A stretch of 64,000 nt of DNA, from the NCBI RefSeq assembly GCF_023954305.1, contig NZ_JAMLIG010000001.1:1054001-1118000 (forward strand), given 5' to 3'. The notes below the pieces were generated by a model. It did not search any database and was not told the DNA's origin. It worked only from the letters and a program-made list of their open reading frames with translations. The DNA is from Mesorhizobium sp. (GTDB lineage Bacteria; Pseudomonadota; Alphaproteobacteria; Rhizobiales; Rhizobiaceae). Below are positions 52,162 through 60,846 of the stretch, in pieces. Positions within the stretch are counted from its first letter, which is position 1; each line of letters opens with the position of its first letter. A program made the position numbers and the translations under genes.

Positions 52162-53058
52162 CTACGGCACGATGAGCGTGCCGGCACCGTGCTGGGTGAA
52201 CAGTTCGAGCAGCACCGCGTGCGGCGTCTTGCCGTTGAGGATGACGACGCCCTCGACGCCGCGCTCGATCGCCTCGATGCAGGTCTCGACCTTCGGGATC
52301 ATGCCGCCCGAGATCGTGCCGTCGCGGATCAGCGCCTTGGCCTGGGCGACCGTCAGCTCGGCGATCACCTTCTTGTCCTTGTCCATGACGCCGGGAACGT
52401 CGGTCAGGAACAGCAGGCGCGTCGCGTTGAGCGCGCCGGCTATGGCGCCGGCGAACGTGTCGGCGTTGATGTTGTAGGTGTGGCCGTCGCGGCCGGGCGC
52501 CACCGGCGCCAGGACCGGAATCATCTCCGAACGGGCCAGAAGGTCGAGCAGGGTGCGGTCGACCTCGACCGGCTCGCCGACGAAGCCGAGATCGAGCACG
52601 CGCTCGATGTTCGAATCAGGGTCGATCATTGTCTTCTTGGCCTTCTCGGCGAAGACCATGTTGCCGTCCTTGCCGCAGAGCCCGATCGCCCATTCGCCCT
52701 CGGCGTTGATGAGCGCGACGATCTCCTTGTTGATCGAGCCGGCCAGCACCATCTCGACGATCTCGACCGTCTTCTGGTCGGTGACGCGTAGGCCGCCCTC
52801 GAACTTCGATTCGATGCCCATCTTGGCGAGCATCGCGCCGATCTGCGGCCCGCCGCCGTGGACGACGATCGGGTTTACCCCCGACTGCTTCAAGAGCGCG
52901 ATGTCGCGCGCGAAAGCCTGGCCAAGCGCGGCGTCGCCCATGGCGTGGCCGCCATATTTCACCACCACCGTCTTGTTCTCGTAGCGCTGCATGTAGGGCA
53001 GCGCATTGGACAGCAGGCGCGCCTGCATCTCGGCGATTTCGGCAGTGTCGGTCGTCAT
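52162..53058 (-). CDS. argB: N-acetylglutamate kinase
   Basis: A 298-residue amino-acid kinase that phosphorylates N-acetylglutamate in arginine synthesis. Landmarks are VVVKYGGHAMGD (phosphate-binding Lys about residue 34), VVHGGGPQIGAML, NINADTFAGAIAGAL and SGGMIPKVETCIEAI. The N-terminal helix (EIAEMQARLLSNALPYMQRY) is that of the hexameric, arginine-inhibited type. It is separated from engB, its usual rhizobial neighbour, by about 9 kb here. Confidence 0.97.
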   Translation of the reverse strand: MTTDTAEIAEMQARLLSNALPYMQRYENKTVVVKYGGHAMGDAALGQAFARDIALLKQSGVNPIVVHGGGPQIGAMLAKMGIESKFEGGLRVTDQKTVEIVEMVLAGSINKEIVALINAEGEWAIGLCGKDGNMVFAEKAKKTMIDPDSNIERVLDLGFVGEPVEVDRTLLDLLARSEMIPVLAPVAPGRDGHTYNINADTFAGAIAGALNATRLLFLTDVPGVMDKDKKVIAELTVAQAKALIRDGTISGGMIPKVETCIEAIERGVEGVVILNGKTPHAVLLELFTQHGAGTLIVP

Positions 53059-53146
53059 TCTGAGCAGGATCCGGCTGAGGAAATTAGCGGCGTCATAGCT
53101 CAGTTCGAGTGCGGATCAAAGGGCCGGGAGCGTCCCGCGCCCGCCG

Positions 53147-53872
53147 TCAGAGAACGCCGAGGAACTGTTTCAGCTCGGCCGTTTTCGGCGCGGCGAAGAC
53201 GTCTGCCGGCGGGCCGATCTCATGCACCCTGCCCTGATGCATGAATACGACGCGGGAGCAGACGTCGCGGGCGAACTTCATCTCGTGGGTGACCATCAGC
53301 AGGGTCATGCCCTCGGCCGCCAGTTCGCGGACCACGGCCAGAACCTCCGCAACCAGCTCGGGGTCCAGCGCCGAGGTGATCTCGTCGCAAAGCAGCGCGA
53401 TCGGCTGCATGGCAAGCGCCCGGGCGATCGCGACGCGCTGCTGCTGACCGCCGGAGAGTTCGTCCGGATAGGCGTCGAACTTGTGCCCGAGGCCGACCCG
53501 CTCGAGCATCTTGCGCGCCATCGCCTCGGCTTCGGACTTCGGCGTCTTCCTCACGACCGTCTGCGAGAGAACGACGTTGCCGCCGGCGGTCAGGTGCGGG
53601 AACAGGTTGAACTGCTGGAAGATCATGCCGACCTTGAGCCGCAGCGCCTTCAGGTGCAGTTCGTCGGGCAGGAGCTGGACCCCGGCCACGGAAATGGAAC
53701 CGCCGTCGATCGATTCCAGCCCGTTGATGCAACGCAGCAGGGTCGACTTGCCGGATCCGGATTTGCCGATGATGGCGATAACCTCGCCGGGCTCGACGTC
53801 GAGGTCTATGCCCTTCAGCACCTCGTTGGCGCCGAAGCTCTTCCTCACCTCAGTGATTTCGATGAGCGACAT
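53147..53872 (-). CDS. Polar amino acid ABC transporter ATPase (GlnQ-like)
   Basis: A 241-residue ATPase. Walker A is GKSGSGKST (about residue 36), the signature LSGGQQQRVAIARAL and Walker B ALLCDEITSALDPE, all typical of polar amino acid importers. It overlaps the end of the second permease gene by 23 bases. Last gene of the four-gene leftward importer. Confidence 0.92.
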   Translation of the reverse strand: MSLIEITEVRKSFGANEVLKGIDLDVEPGEVIAIIGKSGSGKSTLLRCINGLESIDGGSISVAGVQLLPDELHLKALRLKVGMIFQQFNLFPHLTAGGNVVLSQTVVRKTPKSEAEAMARKMLERVGLGHKFDAYPDELSGGQQQRVAIARALAMQPIALLCDEITSALDPELVAEVLAVVRELAAEGMTLLMVTHEMKFARDVCSRVVFMHQGRVHEIGPPADVFAAPKTAELKQFLGVL

Positions 53873-54509
53873 TGAGCCTGTTCTCCAGAATCTGGCTCGA
53901 CTTGGACAGCGGCCAGCACAGCGCGAAATAGATGAGGGCGACCATCCCGTAGACGGTAAAGGGCAGGAAGGTGGCGTTGGTGACGACGGTGCCGGCCTTC
54001 GACAGCTCGACGAATCCTATGATCGAGGTGAGCGCCGTGCCCTTGACTACCTGGACGGAGAAGCCGACCGTCGGAGGAACCGCTATCCGCAGCGCCTGCG
54101 GCAGGATCACGTAGCGCATCTGCTGCAGATAGCCCATGCCGAGGCTTGCAGAGGCTTCCCATTGCCCTTTCGCGATCGCCTCGACGCAGCCGCGCCATAT
54201 CTCGGCGAGAAAGGCTGCCGTCCAGAGAACGAGCGCGAGCCCCGCCGCAAGCCACGCCGGGACGTCGATGCCGAACAGCCCGAGCCCGAAAAAGGCAAGG
54301 AAAAGTTGCATGAGCAGCGGCGTGCCCTGGAACAGCTCGATATAGCCCCGGCTCGCCAGGCGACCAAAGCGGGTTCTGCCGATTCGCATGAACAGGATGG
54401 CCAGCCCCACGAGCCCGCCGCCGACGAACGAGACCAGCGACAGGACAATTGTCCATCGGGTCGCGAGCAAAAGGTTCCGCAGGATATCCCAGGTCGTGAA
54501 CTCGATCAT
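53850..54509 (-). CDS. Polar amino acid ABC transporter permease 2
   Basis: A 219-residue HisM/GlnP-type permease (His/Glu/Gln/Arg family) with about five helices. Landmarks are YIELFQGTPLLMQLFLAFFG and the EAA loop EASASLGMGYLQQMRYVILPQ. ATG 54509 overlaps the stop of permease 1 by four bases. Confidence 0.9.
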   Translation of the reverse strand: MIEFTTWDILRNLLLATRWTIVLSLVSFVGGGLVGLAILFMRIGRTRFGRLASRGYIELFQGTPLLMQLFLAFFGLGLFGIDVPAWLAAGLALVLWTAAFLAEIWRGCVEAIAKGQWEASASLGMGYLQQMRYVILPQALRIAVPPTVGFSVQVVKGTALTSIIGFVELSKAGTVVTNATFLPFTVYGMVALIYFALCWPLSKSSQILENRLNVAHRNH

Positions 54510-55177
54510 CGTGCGCCTTTGCGTGGAAAGATCGTAGCGCCGATCAGAGCCAGGGCCTGCCGCAGCAGAACGGCCAGCAGCAGATAGATCGCGGTCGTGA
54601 TGAAATAGGCCTCGAAAGCGCGGAACGTGCGGGACTGGATGAAGTTCGCGGCATAGGTCAGATCTTCGGCCGCGATCTGGGAGACGACTGCCGATCCCAG
54701 CATGACGATCACGACCTGAGACGACAATGCGGGCCAGATTCGCTGCAGCGCCGGCACCAGAACGACATGCCGGAACGTCTCCCATGGCGACATGGCGAGG
54801 CTTGCTCCCGCTTCGAACTGTCCGCGCGGGGTCGCCTGGATGCCGGCACGGATGATTTCGCAACTGTAGGCGCCGAGATTGACGACCATTGCCAGGTTCG
54901 CCGCCTCGAGTTCGCCGAGCCGCAGTCCGAGTTGCGGCAGTCCGAAGAAGACGAAGAACAGCTGGATCAGGAAGGGCGTATTGCGGATGAGCTCGACATA
55001 GGCCGCCACGACCGGCCGGGCCCAGGCGGGCCCGAGCGCCCGCGTCCAGGCGCAGGCGAGCCCAACCAGGATGCCAAGCAGCCCCCCGACCACGGTGAGT
55101 TCCACCGTGATCGCGATGCCCTTCAGGAAGACCGGGTAGTATTCGGCCAGCCAGCCGAAGTCGAACGCGTAGCTCAC
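54506..55177 (-). CDS. Polar amino acid ABC transporter permease 1
   Basis: A 223-residue permease of the same type (YVELIRNTPFLIQLFFVFFG, then EAGASLAMSPWETFRHVVLV). I chose GTG 55177 (MSYAFDFGWLAEYYPVFL) because it follows the binding-protein stop by 13 bases; the longer open frame lies within the binding-protein gene. It pairs with permease 2 in the membrane. Confidence 0.88.
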   Translation of the reverse strand: MSYAFDFGWLAEYYPVFLKGIAITVELTVVGGLLGILVGLACAWTRALGPAWARPVVAAYVELIRNTPFLIQLFFVFFGLPQLGLRLGELEAANLAMVVNLGAYSCEIIRAGIQATPRGQFEAGASLAMSPWETFRHVVLVPALQRIWPALSSQVVIVMLGSAVVSQIAAEDLTYAANFIQSRTFRAFEAYFITTAIYLLLAVLLRQALALIGATIFPRKGAR

Positions 55178-55190
55178 GCCCCATGCCCGG

Positions 55191-55985
55191 CTAGAGGTCC
55201 GCCGGCAGGTCGGCGCCGAGCCACTTCTGGGCGATGGAGTTGAGCGTCCCGTCTGTCCTGGCGGCGGTGACGATCTCGTTGACCTTGGCCAGCAGGGCCG
55301 GCTCATTCTTGTTGAGGCCGATGTAGCAGGGAGAGTTCTTGATGAGGAACTTCATTTCCGGGCGCTTCGGCGGATTCTTCGCGATGATCGCGGCTGCAAC
55401 GACGTTGCCGGTCGCAATGACTTCCGCCTGCCCGGACAGGAAGGCCGAGATCGTACCGTTGTTGTCTTCATAGCGCTTGATGTCGGTATCCGCCGGCGCG
55501 ATCTTCGTCAGTTCGAGATCCTCGATCGCCCCACGGGTGACGCCGACGGTCTTGCCGGCGAGGTCTTCCGCCTTCGTGATCGCGACATCCGCCGGAGCAA
55601 AAACACCGTTGAAGAACGGCGCGTAGGCCATCGTGAAGTCGATGACCGCTTCCCGTTCGGCGTTCTTGCCGAGGCTCGAAATGACCAGGTCGACCTTGTT
55701 CGTCTGCAGATAGGGGATGCGGTTGGCGCTCGTGACCGGGACCAACTCGACCTTCACGCCGAGTTTGTCTGCGATCAGGTTCGCCATGTCGATGTCGGAG
55801 CCCTGCGCAGACATGTCCGCACCGACGCTGCCGAAGGGCGGAAAGTCCTGCGGGACGGCGACCCGCAGCACACCGCGCGACGCGATGTCGGACAGCGCAT
55901 CGGCGGCTGCGTGATCGCCGGTGCCAAGCACACCGACCGACAGCGCCGCCGCGCCGATGACTGCAAGGAAATGTCTGCGAAGCAT
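55191..55985 (-). CDS. Polar amino acid ABC transporter binding protein
   Basis: A 264-residue periplasmic SBP_bac_3 protein with a signal peptide (residues 1-28, HFLAVIGAAALSVGVLG). The ligand-domain landmarks are GVLRVAVPQDFPPFGSVGAD, VDLVISSLGKNAEREAVIDF and GKTVGVTRGAIEDLEL. The Arg in NAEREAVIDF contacts the amino acid carboxylate in relatives. ATG 55985 is chosen. It starts the importer operon; the 209 bases between it and the amidase hold no gene I can support. Confidence 0.9.
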   Translation of the reverse strand: MLRRHFLAVIGAAALSVGVLGTGDHAAADALSDIASRGVLRVAVPQDFPPFGSVGADMSAQGSDIDMANLIADKLGVKVELVPVTSANRIPYLQTNKVDLVISSLGKNAEREAVIDFTMAYAPFFNGVFAPADVAITKAEDLAGKTVGVTRGAIEDLELTKIAPADTDIKRYEDNNGTISAFLSGQAEVIATGNVVAAAIIAKNPPKRPEMKFLIKNSPCYIGLNKNEPALLAKVNEIVTAARTDGTLNSIAQKWLGADLPADL

Positions 55986-56194
55986 GCTCAGTTCTCCGTC
56001 TCGAATGATGATCGAAGAGCAAGCAAGGCACGTGCCATACAAGTAGAGCGGCAACGCAGTCGCCTTTGCGGAAGCGATCGCCGCCCGGGGGCCGCAAATT
56101 GACGCATCACGCCTTTCGGCTGCACATTATTTGCGCATCGATCCATTCCGGCTGGCGGATGAACAGGGTAGCCCGGTCCAGGAAACGGACGACG

Positions 56195-57691
56195 TCACGC
56201 CGGCACATGAAACGGCGCGCGGCGCTTGTCCCAGCCGGAAATCTTCTCCAGTTGCCCCGCGAGACTGTAGAGCGTCTCCTCGTCGCCCGGACGCCCCGCC
56301 GCCTGGATGCCGAGAGGCAGGCCGGCCGCCGTCACGTGGACCGGAAGGGCAACGGAGGGCTGGCCTGAGACGTTCTGGATCGCCGGCCAATGGGTGAACC
56401 AGAGGCTTTTGTCCAGAAGCTGGCCGAAGAATTGCGGGAACTTGAGCAGCCAGGTGAGTCGCAGCTTGTCGAGCAGGTTCTCGATGAACTCGTCGGCGCC
56501 TTTCGGATCCATCGTGCCGACGGCGAGCGGCGGGTGGGCGATGACCGGCATCAGCACCGCGTCGAAGCGCGCGGTCTCGGTGATCAACTGCCGCGAGGCC
56601 GCATGCAGGCGCTCCAGCGCCGCATAGGTCTCGCCGGCCGAGAGCTGCTCGCCATACCTGGCCAGCACCCGCGACGCGCGCTCAATGTCACCCGAGATGT
56701 CGCGGCCATTGCGGACGCGCTCCATGCGCAACAGACCGGCGACGGCCGAGGCGACGCTGCCGGCGAAATCGGCCATGAAGTCGCGGTCGACATAGGGCAG
56801 GTCGATCTCCTCGACCGAATGGCCGCCTTCCCTGGCGAGCGCGACCGCCGTGTCGAGCGCGGCCTGCGTCTCCGCCGAAATCTCCAGCCCGAGCGGCGAT
56901 TTGCGGTAGACAGCGAGTTGCAGCCTGCCCGGATCACGCATGGCGGCCGCGGCGAAAGTGGTCCTCGCCGGGCGGGCGGCATAGGGCGCCAGCGGATCTG
57001 GTCCGTGCGTCAGGTCGAGCAGGGTGGCGCTGTCGCGCACGGTGCGGCTGACCGCATGGTCGACGACGAAGCCGTACCAGCTTTCGCTGACCAGCGGCGA
57101 CAGCGGCACGCGGCCGCGCGAGGTCTTCATGCCGACGAGGCCGGTGCAGGCGGACGGCACGCGGATCGAGCCGCCGCCGTCGGACGCGTGCGCGGCTGCC
57201 ACGACGCCCGCCGCGACGATCGCCGACGCACCGCCCGACGAACCGCCCGTCGTGTGGCCGGGGTTCCACGGATTGCGGGTGATGCCGAAGGCGGCCGATT
57301 CCGTCATCAGCCGCAGGCCGTATTCCGGCGAGGTGGTCGTCGCGATCGGGATCAGCCCGGCGGCGCGATAGCGCTCGGCCAGCACGGAATCGAAATCGGG
57401 CACGAACACCGGTGCGCGGCTGCCGGCATGGGTGGCGATGCCTTTCTGGGCAATGCCGAGGTCCTTGATGGCGAAGGGCACGCCGGCGAACGGCGCGTTG
57501 CGGTCGACCGTCTTCGCCGCCGTCCGCGCCCGATCATAGGTCTTCTCGACCACGCAATTGATCTGCGGGTTGACCTTCTCCAGCCGGGCGATCGCCGCCT
57601 CGACGAGTTCGATCGGCGAGATCTCGCCCTTCCGCACCAGGTCGGCCTGCCCGACCGCGTCGTATTCCCACAGAACCTGCTCGGCCGACAT
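56195..57691 (-). CDS. Amidase (amidase-signature family)
   Basis: A 498-residue amide hydrolase. The Ser-Ser-Lys triad is intact: Lys76 in VPFAIKDLG, Ser151/152 in TTGGSSGGASA and Ser175 in SDGGGSIRVPSA. These enzymes release ammonia or cleave amide bonds; sequence does not fix the substrate. It is on the same strand as and upstream of the polar amino acid importer, which might take up its product or substrate. It is divergent from the ECF sigma gene. Confidence 0.92.
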   Translation of the reverse strand: MSAEQVLWEYDAVGQADLVRKGEISPIELVEAAIARLEKVNPQINCVVEKTYDRARTAAKTVDRNAPFAGVPFAIKDLGIAQKGIATHAGSRAPVFVPDFDSVLAERYRAAGLIPIATTTSPEYGLRLMTESAAFGITRNPWNPGHTTGGSSGGASAIVAAGVVAAAHASDGGGSIRVPSACTGLVGMKTSRGRVPLSPLVSESWYGFVVDHAVSRTVRDSATLLDLTHGPDPLAPYAARPARTTFAAAAMRDPGRLQLAVYRKSPLGLEISAETQAALDTAVALAREGGHSVEEIDLPYVDRDFMADFAGSVASAVAGLLRMERVRNGRDISGDIERASRVLARYGEQLSAGETYAALERLHAASRQLITETARFDAVLMPVIAHPPLAVGTMDPKGADEFIENLLDKLRLTWLLKFPQFFGQLLDKSLWFTHWPAIQNVSGQPSVALPVHVTAAGLPLGIQAAGRPGDEETLYSLAGQLEKISGWDKRRAPFHVPA

Positions 57692-57821
57692 GGCGCGTCC
57701 CCCGTTCCCCTGCGAACGCTACCCGACCATCTGCCGGGTTGGCAATGAAGCGTCAGACTTCCGCGCCGTGCGCGCATCGTGGCCCGTTGCAAATTCGCCG
57801 CGAAGTCCTAACTTGGCCGCG

Positions 57822-58361
57822 ATGACGCCGCAGGACATTACCAAGCTGATCGTGCGCACCTCGATGAAGGATCGCGCCGCGTTCGATCTGCTCTACAGGC
57901 AGACGAGCGCGAAACTCTTCGGCGTCTGCCTGCGTGTCTTGAACGACCGGACGGAGGCCGAGGAGGCGCTGCAGGAGGTCTTCGTCAAGATATGGACCAA
58001 GGCCGACCGTTTCGCCGTATCCGACCTGAGCCCGATCTCCTGGCTGGTGGCGGTGGCGCGCAACCATTCGATCGACCGCATCCGCCAGCGGCGGCGCCCC
58101 GCGGCGGACCTGGACGAGGCCCTGGACGTCGCCGATCCGACGCCCGGACCCGAGGCGCTGGCGGTGGCCGGCGGCGAGCGCGAGAGGATATTCTCGTGTC
58201 TCGAGGAACTGGACCGGGACAAGGCCGCCGCGGTACGCGGCGCCTATATCAGCGGCGAGAGCTATGCGGACCTTGCTGAGAGGTACAAGGTTCCGCTCAA
58301 CACGATGCGGACATGGCTGCGGCGCAGCCTGTTGAAACTCAGGGAATGCCTGGAACGATGA
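57822..58361 (+). CDS. ECF RNA polymerase sigma factor (SigK-like)
   Basis: A 179-residue extracytoplasmic-function sigma factor. Region 2 spans about residues 17-85 (AEEALQEVFVKIWTKADRF, SWLVAVARNHSIDRIRQRRR), and region 4 residues 120-175 (SYADLAERYKVPLNTMRTWL). ATG 57822 is chosen because the upstream frame lacks coding character. Its stop overlaps the anti-sigma ATG (ATGA). The pairing with a RskA-like anti-sigma and a fasciclin gene downstream recalls the SigK-RskA-MPT70/83 set of mycobacteria. Confidence 0.92.
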   Translation: MTPQDITKLIVRTSMKDRAAFDLLYRQTSAKLFGVCLRVLNDRTEAEEALQEVFVKIWTKADRFAVSDLSPISWLVAVARNHSIDRIRQRRRPAADLDEALDVADPTPGPEALAVAGGERERIFSCLEELDRDKAAAVRGAYISGESYADLAERYKVPLNTMRTWLRRSLLKLRECLER

Positions 58362-59080
58362 ACGGCACCGAAGACAGCGAGAGAGGACTCGGAGGCGACG
58401 ACGCCGTCGCCGCCGAATACGTTCTCGGCGCGCTCGATTCCGACGAGCGGGCCGCCGTCGCGCGCCGCATCGACGCCGACGCCGGCTTCGCGCAACTCGT
58501 CGACCGCTGGGAAGTCACGCTCGCCCCGATGGCCAACGCCTACGGCTCCGTCGAACCTCCCGCCTCGGTCAAGCAGGCGATCGACCGCCGCCTGTTCGCG
58601 AGCAGCGCCGCGCGGACGGTGGAGAAGGCCGGAATCTGGTCAAGCCTGGCCTTCTGGCGCGGGCTGACGGTCGCGGCCTTCGCCGCGCTGGCGCTCTACA
58701 TCGCGGTGCCGCTGCTTTCGCCGCCGCCTCCGGCCGCGCCCGCCGAACGGCTGGTCGCCTCGCTCGCGCCGCAGCAAAGCGACGTGCATTATTTCGTCGT
58801 CTACGACGCCCGGACGAAGGATATCGGCCTGTCGCACGTCACCGGCGCCCGTGCGCCGGACCGCGATTTCGAGCTCTGGGTGATCGAGAACAACCAGTCG
58901 CCCCGCTCGCTCGGCGTCATCCCCGTCGGGTCGAACGTGCATCTCGCCGTGTCGCAGGAGATACAGGATAAGATCGCCTCGGGCGCCATCTTCGCCATCA
59001 CGATGGAGCCCAAAGGCGGTTCCGCCACCGGCGAACCGACGGGACCGGTCGTGGCGTCGGGCGATCTGCGGGATATCTGA
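58358..59080 (+). CDS. Anti-sigma factor (RskA-like)
   Basis: A 240-residue single-pass membrane anti-sigma factor. The N-terminal sigma-binding domain lies at about residues 15-60 (DDAVAAEYVLGALDSDERAA). It has no zinc Cys/His motif, the membrane helix is at about 100-120 (LTVAAFAALALYIAVPLL), and the periplasmic RskA domain follows (APDRDFELWVIENNQSPRSL, GAIFAITMEPKGGSATGEPT). Translation is coupled to the sigma gene. It should hold the sigma factor at the membrane until cleaved. Confidence 0.9.
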   Translation: MNGTEDSERGLGGDDAVAAEYVLGALDSDERAAVARRIDADAGFAQLVDRWEVTLAPMANAYGSVEPPASVKQAIDRRLFASSAARTVEKAGIWSSLAFWRGLTVAAFAALALYIAVPLLSPPPPAAPAERLVASLAPQQSDVHYFVVYDARTKDIGLSHVTGARAPDRDFELWVIENNQSPRSLGVIPVGSNVHLAVSQEIQDKIASGAIFAITMEPKGGSATGEPTGPVVASGDLRDI

Positions 59081-59105
59081 AGGTACTCCATCGTTTGGAT
59101 GGCCT

Positions 59106-59130
59106 TGTCGCATGTGCTATGCATGCGACA
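59106..59130. promoter_or_regulatory. Dyad overlapping the start of the ribbon-helix-helix gene
   Basis: TGTCGCATG (59106-59114) and CATGCGACA (59122-59130) are perfect inverted arms around a 7-base centre, reaching into the ATG of the next gene. The position suits autorepression by that protein. Confidence 0.5.
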
Positions 59131-59480
59131 TGTCGCCTTCCGCCACGAAAATTATCAGCCTTCGCCTAGACGCAGACGTCATGGCTCGCTGGGACGCGTT
59201 GTCCCAGCGGAACGGACTGGATTCCGGCAAACTCATGCGCGACGCGATTGTCGAACGCCTCGAGGAACTTGAGGACTTCTACGCGGTCCGGACGCGCCTG
59301 GCCTCACCATTTACGCCCGTCTCCAGTGAGCAGGTCTGGAAAGAGACTGGCGATCCGACCGGCATAATCGTCGGCCAGCGGGAATTCGACGCGGTTCAGG
59401 AATGGATGGAGTCCGAGCCGACCGCGGACGAACGGGACGGAATGAAGCGGCTGGCAGGGTCGGGAGGGTCTCGCGACTGA
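59130..59480 (+). CDS. Orphan ribbon-helix-helix (antitoxin-like) protein
   Basis: A 116-residue protein. Its N-terminus (SATKIISLRLDADVMARWDA, then SGKLMRDAIVERLEELEDFY) is a CopG/ParD-type ribbon-helix-helix. The C-terminal half (IVGQREFDAVQEWMESEPTA, DERDGMKRLAG) is acidic and may be a partner-binding tail. No toxin gene is adjacent on either side. ATG 59130 is chosen over 59112, which lies in the upstream dyad. It may be a solitary antitoxin remnant or a stand-alone regulator. Confidence 0.65.
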   Translation: MSPSATKIISLRLDADVMARWDALSQRNGLDSGKLMRDAIVERLEELEDFYAVRTRLASPFTPVSSEQVWKETGDPTGIIVGQREFDAVQEWMESEPTADERDGMKRLAGSGGSRD

Positions 59481-59644
59481 CGCGCCACGCCGCTTGAAAT
59501 AAGCCGACTTCCGCCGCTCGATCTGCGAGGTGCCGTTCACACCACCGTGACAACGGCTTGATCGGCCCGCCCGAAACTCTCCCCGCCGCCTGCCGTAGCT
59601 CCCTGCATCCCCGCCCTCGGGGAACAACCAAGGAGAGTCACACC

Positions 59645-60202
59645 ATGCGCAAGATCACCTCTGCCCTGTTCGCCGGTTCCGTCGCCCTCGCAGCCTTCGC
59701 CGGCGTCGCGCAGGCCGAAAACCCGATGGTTGGCGGCGCGGCCATGTATGCCGACAAGACCATCGTCGAGAACGCGGTCAATTCGAAGGACCACACCACG
59801 CTCGTCGCCGCGGTCAAGGCCGCCGGCCTCGTCGAGACGCTGTCCGGCCCCGGCCCGTTCACCGTCTTCGCGCCGGTCAACGACGCGTTTGCCGCGCTGC
59901 CGGCCGGCACCGTCGACAACCTGCTCAAGCCCGAGAACAAGGAAATGCTGACCAAGGTGCTGACCTGCCACGTCGTGGCCGCGGATGCCATGTCCGAGGC
60001 GATCGGCAAGATGATCGCGGACGACGGCGGCACGCATCCGGTCGCTACCGTCGGCGGCTGCACGCTGCAGGCCAAGATGGACGGCGACAAGATCACGCTG
60101 ACCGACGAGACCGGCGGCGTGGCGACCGTCACCATCGCCGACGTCGACCAGTCGAACGGCGTCATCCACGTCATCGACAAGGTGCTGCTGCCGAAGGCTT
60201 GA
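59645..60202 (+). CDS. Secreted fasciclin (FAS1) domain protein
   Basis: A 185-residue secreted protein. The signal peptide covers residues 1-24 (ALFAGSVALAAFAGVAQA), then a single FAS1 domain: TLVAAVKAAGLVETLSGPGP, FTVFAPVNDAFAALPAGTV, and the late NGVIHVIDKVLLPK. FAS1 proteins act in adhesion or surface association; rhizobial ones have been tied to symbiosis. AAGGAGAG precedes the ATG. It follows the sigma/anti-sigma pair with one gene between, so it is a plausible target of that sigma factor. Confidence 0.9.
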   Translation: MRKITSALFAGSVALAAFAGVAQAENPMVGGAAMYADKTIVENAVNSKDHTTLVAAVKAAGLVETLSGPGPFTVFAPVNDAFAALPAGTVDNLLKPENKEMLTKVLTCHVVAADAMSEAIGKMIADDGGTHPVATVGGCTLQAKMDGDKITLTDETGGVATVTIADVDQSNGVIHVIDKVLLPKA

Positions 60203-60217
60203 TCGGCAGCACGCATC

Positions 60218-60264
60218 GGCGCTCCGTCTCGACCCCCTTCCTCGCAGACGGGGCGCCGCTTTTC
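60218..60264 (+). terminator. Rho-independent terminator after the fasciclin gene
   Basis: GGCGCTCCGTCT (60218-60229) pairs with AGACGGGGCGCC (60246-60257), with one G-U, over a 16-base loop, and GCTTTT follows. It begins 15 bases after the stop codon. Confidence 0.75.
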
Positions 60265-60351
60265 CTCAGAAGCCGCAGTTTCGGCTCAAGGCGAGTTGAT
60301 TTCGCCGTGACGCGGCCTACCCGCTAGAAAGGACGGACGAGGAGAACGATC

Positions 60352-60846
60352 ATGAAACGACGCGATGTCCTGTTCCTGACAGCCGGCGCCGGCGCTCTCG
60401 CCGCGGCAGGCAGCCTGTTCCGCGGCCGCGGCGATGCAATCGCCGCCGAATTCGAGATCACGAAGACAGACGCGGAATGGAAGGCGCAACTGCCGGAGGA
60501 CGTCTATCAGGTGCTGCGGCACGAGGCGACCGAACGCGCCGGCTCCAGCCCGCTGAACAACGAGAAGCGCAAGGGCACTTTCCACTGCGCCGGCTGCGAC
60601 CTGCCGCTCTATGCGTCGGAAGCCAAATACGACTCCGGCACCGGCTGGCCGAGCTTCTGGGAAGCGCTGCCCAACGCGATCGGCACACGCGAAGACAGTT
60701 CCTTCTTCATGACGCGCACCGAGTGCCATTGCCGCCGCTGCGGCGGCCATCTCGGCCACATCTTCGACGACGGGCCGCCGCCGACGGGACTTCGCCACTG
60801 CATCAACGGCCTGGCTCTGACGTTCAGGCCGGCGGGTGCCGCCTAA
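60352..60846 (+). CDS. msrB: Peptide-methionine (R)-S-oxide reductase with Tat signal
   Basis: A 164-residue MsrB that repairs methionine-R-sulfoxide. The N-terminus is a twin-arginine signal (MKRRDVLFLTAGAGALAAAG), so it acts in the periplasm. Zinc-binding pairs FHCAGCDLP and CHCRRCGGHLGH are intact. The catalytic Cys is in GLRHCINGLALTF (about residue 151). AGGAG lies before the ATG. It overlaps the convergent lysR stop by four bases. Position after the sigma/anti-sigma-fasciclin genes suggests an envelope oxidative-stress set. Confidence 0.93.
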   Translation: MKRRDVLFLTAGAGALAAAGSLFRGRGDAIAAEFEITKTDAEWKAQLPEDVYQVLRHEATERAGSSPLNNEKRKGTFHCAGCDLPLYASEAKYDSGTGWPSFWEALPNAIGTREDSSFFMTRTECHCRRCGGHLGHIFDDGPPPTGLRHCINGLALTFRPAGAA

